Below, piece by piece: positions 5,907 through 6,246 of a DNA stretch of 6,246 nucleotides. Source of the DNA: JAVBKA01 sp031546715 (GTDB lineage: Bacteria; Bacillota; Clostridia; Oscillospirales; UBA929); NCBI GenBank assembly GCA_031546715.1, contig JAVBKA010000009.1:1-6246 (forward strand), given 5' to 3'. The notes beneath the pieces are model-generated. The model was not told the DNA's origin, ran no database searches, and saw only the letters and a program-made list of their open reading frames with translations. Position 1 is the stretch's first letter, and each line of letters starts with the position of its first letter. A program made the position numbers and the translations under genes.

Positions 5907-5957
5907 ATGTTTATGAACACCAAGTTCTATATTACCATTAAGAAATTCGCTCATTAA
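5907..5957 (+). CDS. Possible leader ORF ahead of thrS
   Basis: A 16-codon frame (MFMNTKFYITIKKFAH, alternative start at Met3, 5913) lies wholly within the predicted thrS leader. It holds two Thr codons (both ACC) and two Ile codons. Its ribosome binding site is weak (GAAAGAAG just upstream). Its end overlaps an AT-rich imperfect stem (5940-5947 with 5956-5963) that is followed 7 bases later by TTTTTT (5971-5976). It may be a regulatory leader peptide or simply chance; two Thr codons are too few to argue attenuation strongly. Confidence 0.2.
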   Translation: MFMNTKFYITIKKFAH

Positions 5958-6014
5958 TTCCTTGCATTGATTTTTTGCATAGATTTTAAATTAACTAATT
6001 AGGAGAACTTTAAT

Positions 6015-6246
6015 ATGGATAATCACTCTATTGATATAGCCGTTTTACGGCACAGCGCATCACATATTATGGCTCAGGCAGTGTTGCGCCTGTTCCCCAG
6101 CGCCAAGCTCGCCATAGGTCCTGCCATTGAAAACGGCTTTTACTACGATTTTGACGTTGAAAAGCCCTTTTCAGCCGAGCAGCTGGAGCAAATTGCCGCC
6201 GAGATGAAGAAAATCGTCAAGGAGCGCTACCGCATTGAGCGTTTTG
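6015..6246 (+). CDS. thrS: Threonyl-tRNA synthetase, N-terminal part (cut by window end)
   Basis: Charges tRNA-Thr with threonine in the cytoplasm. The first 77 residues are in the window. They align directly with the start of the editing (second N-terminal) domain of ThrRS: LRHSASHIMAQAV, with the HxxxH editing-site histidines at 13 and 17, then KLAIGPAIENGFYYDFDVEKPF and the helix that follows. The usual N-terminal TGS domain of about 60 residues is absent. An in-frame TAG at 6000-6002 shows that it is not encoded just upstream. AGGAG (6001-6005), 9 bases from the ATG, fixes the start. No T-box (AGGGTGG...ACC-type sequence) is visible in the leader. Catalytic motifs 1-3 lie beyond the window. 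Confidence 0.93.
   Translation, partial: MDNHSIDIAVLRHSASHIMAQAVLRLFPSAKLAIGPAIENGFYYDFDVEKPFSAEQLEQIAAEMKKIVKERYRIERF

Noticed and set aside
5852..6014. T-box riboswitch upstream of thrS
   Set aside because: No T-box consensus sequence or GC-rich antiterminator/terminator pair is visible, and the leader is short.

Overview
The window looks like a chromosome segment of an endospore-forming, low-to-moderate-GC Firmicute of the class Clostridia. The main reason is an adjacent spoIVB-spo0A pair, a hallmark of endospore formers. An ECF sigma/DUF4367 pair, a small SLOG-fold protein, a COG2509 flavoprotein and a short-form threonyl-tRNA synthetase fit a clostridial (possibly Oscillospiraceae-like) genome. 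The family-level placement is inference.

Layout. The left part (1-3805) is read on the minus strand and the right part (about 4030-6246) on the plus strand, so transcription diverges from the 3806-4104 gap. From the gap leftward come spoIVB (signalling protease of the sigma-K checkpoint), a strong hairpin, spo0A (master regulator of sporulation), an intrinsic terminator, then an ECF-type sigma factor gene overlapping by 8 bases a gene for a single-pass membrane DUF4367 protein, probably its regulator. At the left edge there is a trace of another minus-strand coding frame. From the gap rightward come a SLOG/DUF2493-like protein and a FAD-dependent oxidoreductase in one likely transcription unit, then the 5' part of thrS with its own likely promoter.

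How they work together. SpoIVB and Spo0A act late and early in the same developmental programme. The sigma factor and DUF4367 protein look like a separate two-gene signalling cassette. The SLOG protein and the flavoprotein both carry nucleotide-binding folds and are probably co-expressed; their substrate is unknown.

Most notable points: Spo0A has an altered receiver acidic pocket (Glu-Gly in place of Asp-Asp) and a C-terminal extension of about 28 residues. A perfect Spo0A-box core sits in the loop of the hairpin between spoIVB and spo0A. ThrRS starts directly at its editing domain with no TGS domain, and its leader has no T-box signature but holds a possible 16-codon ORF. No mobile element, CRISPR array, tRNA or rRNA was seen.
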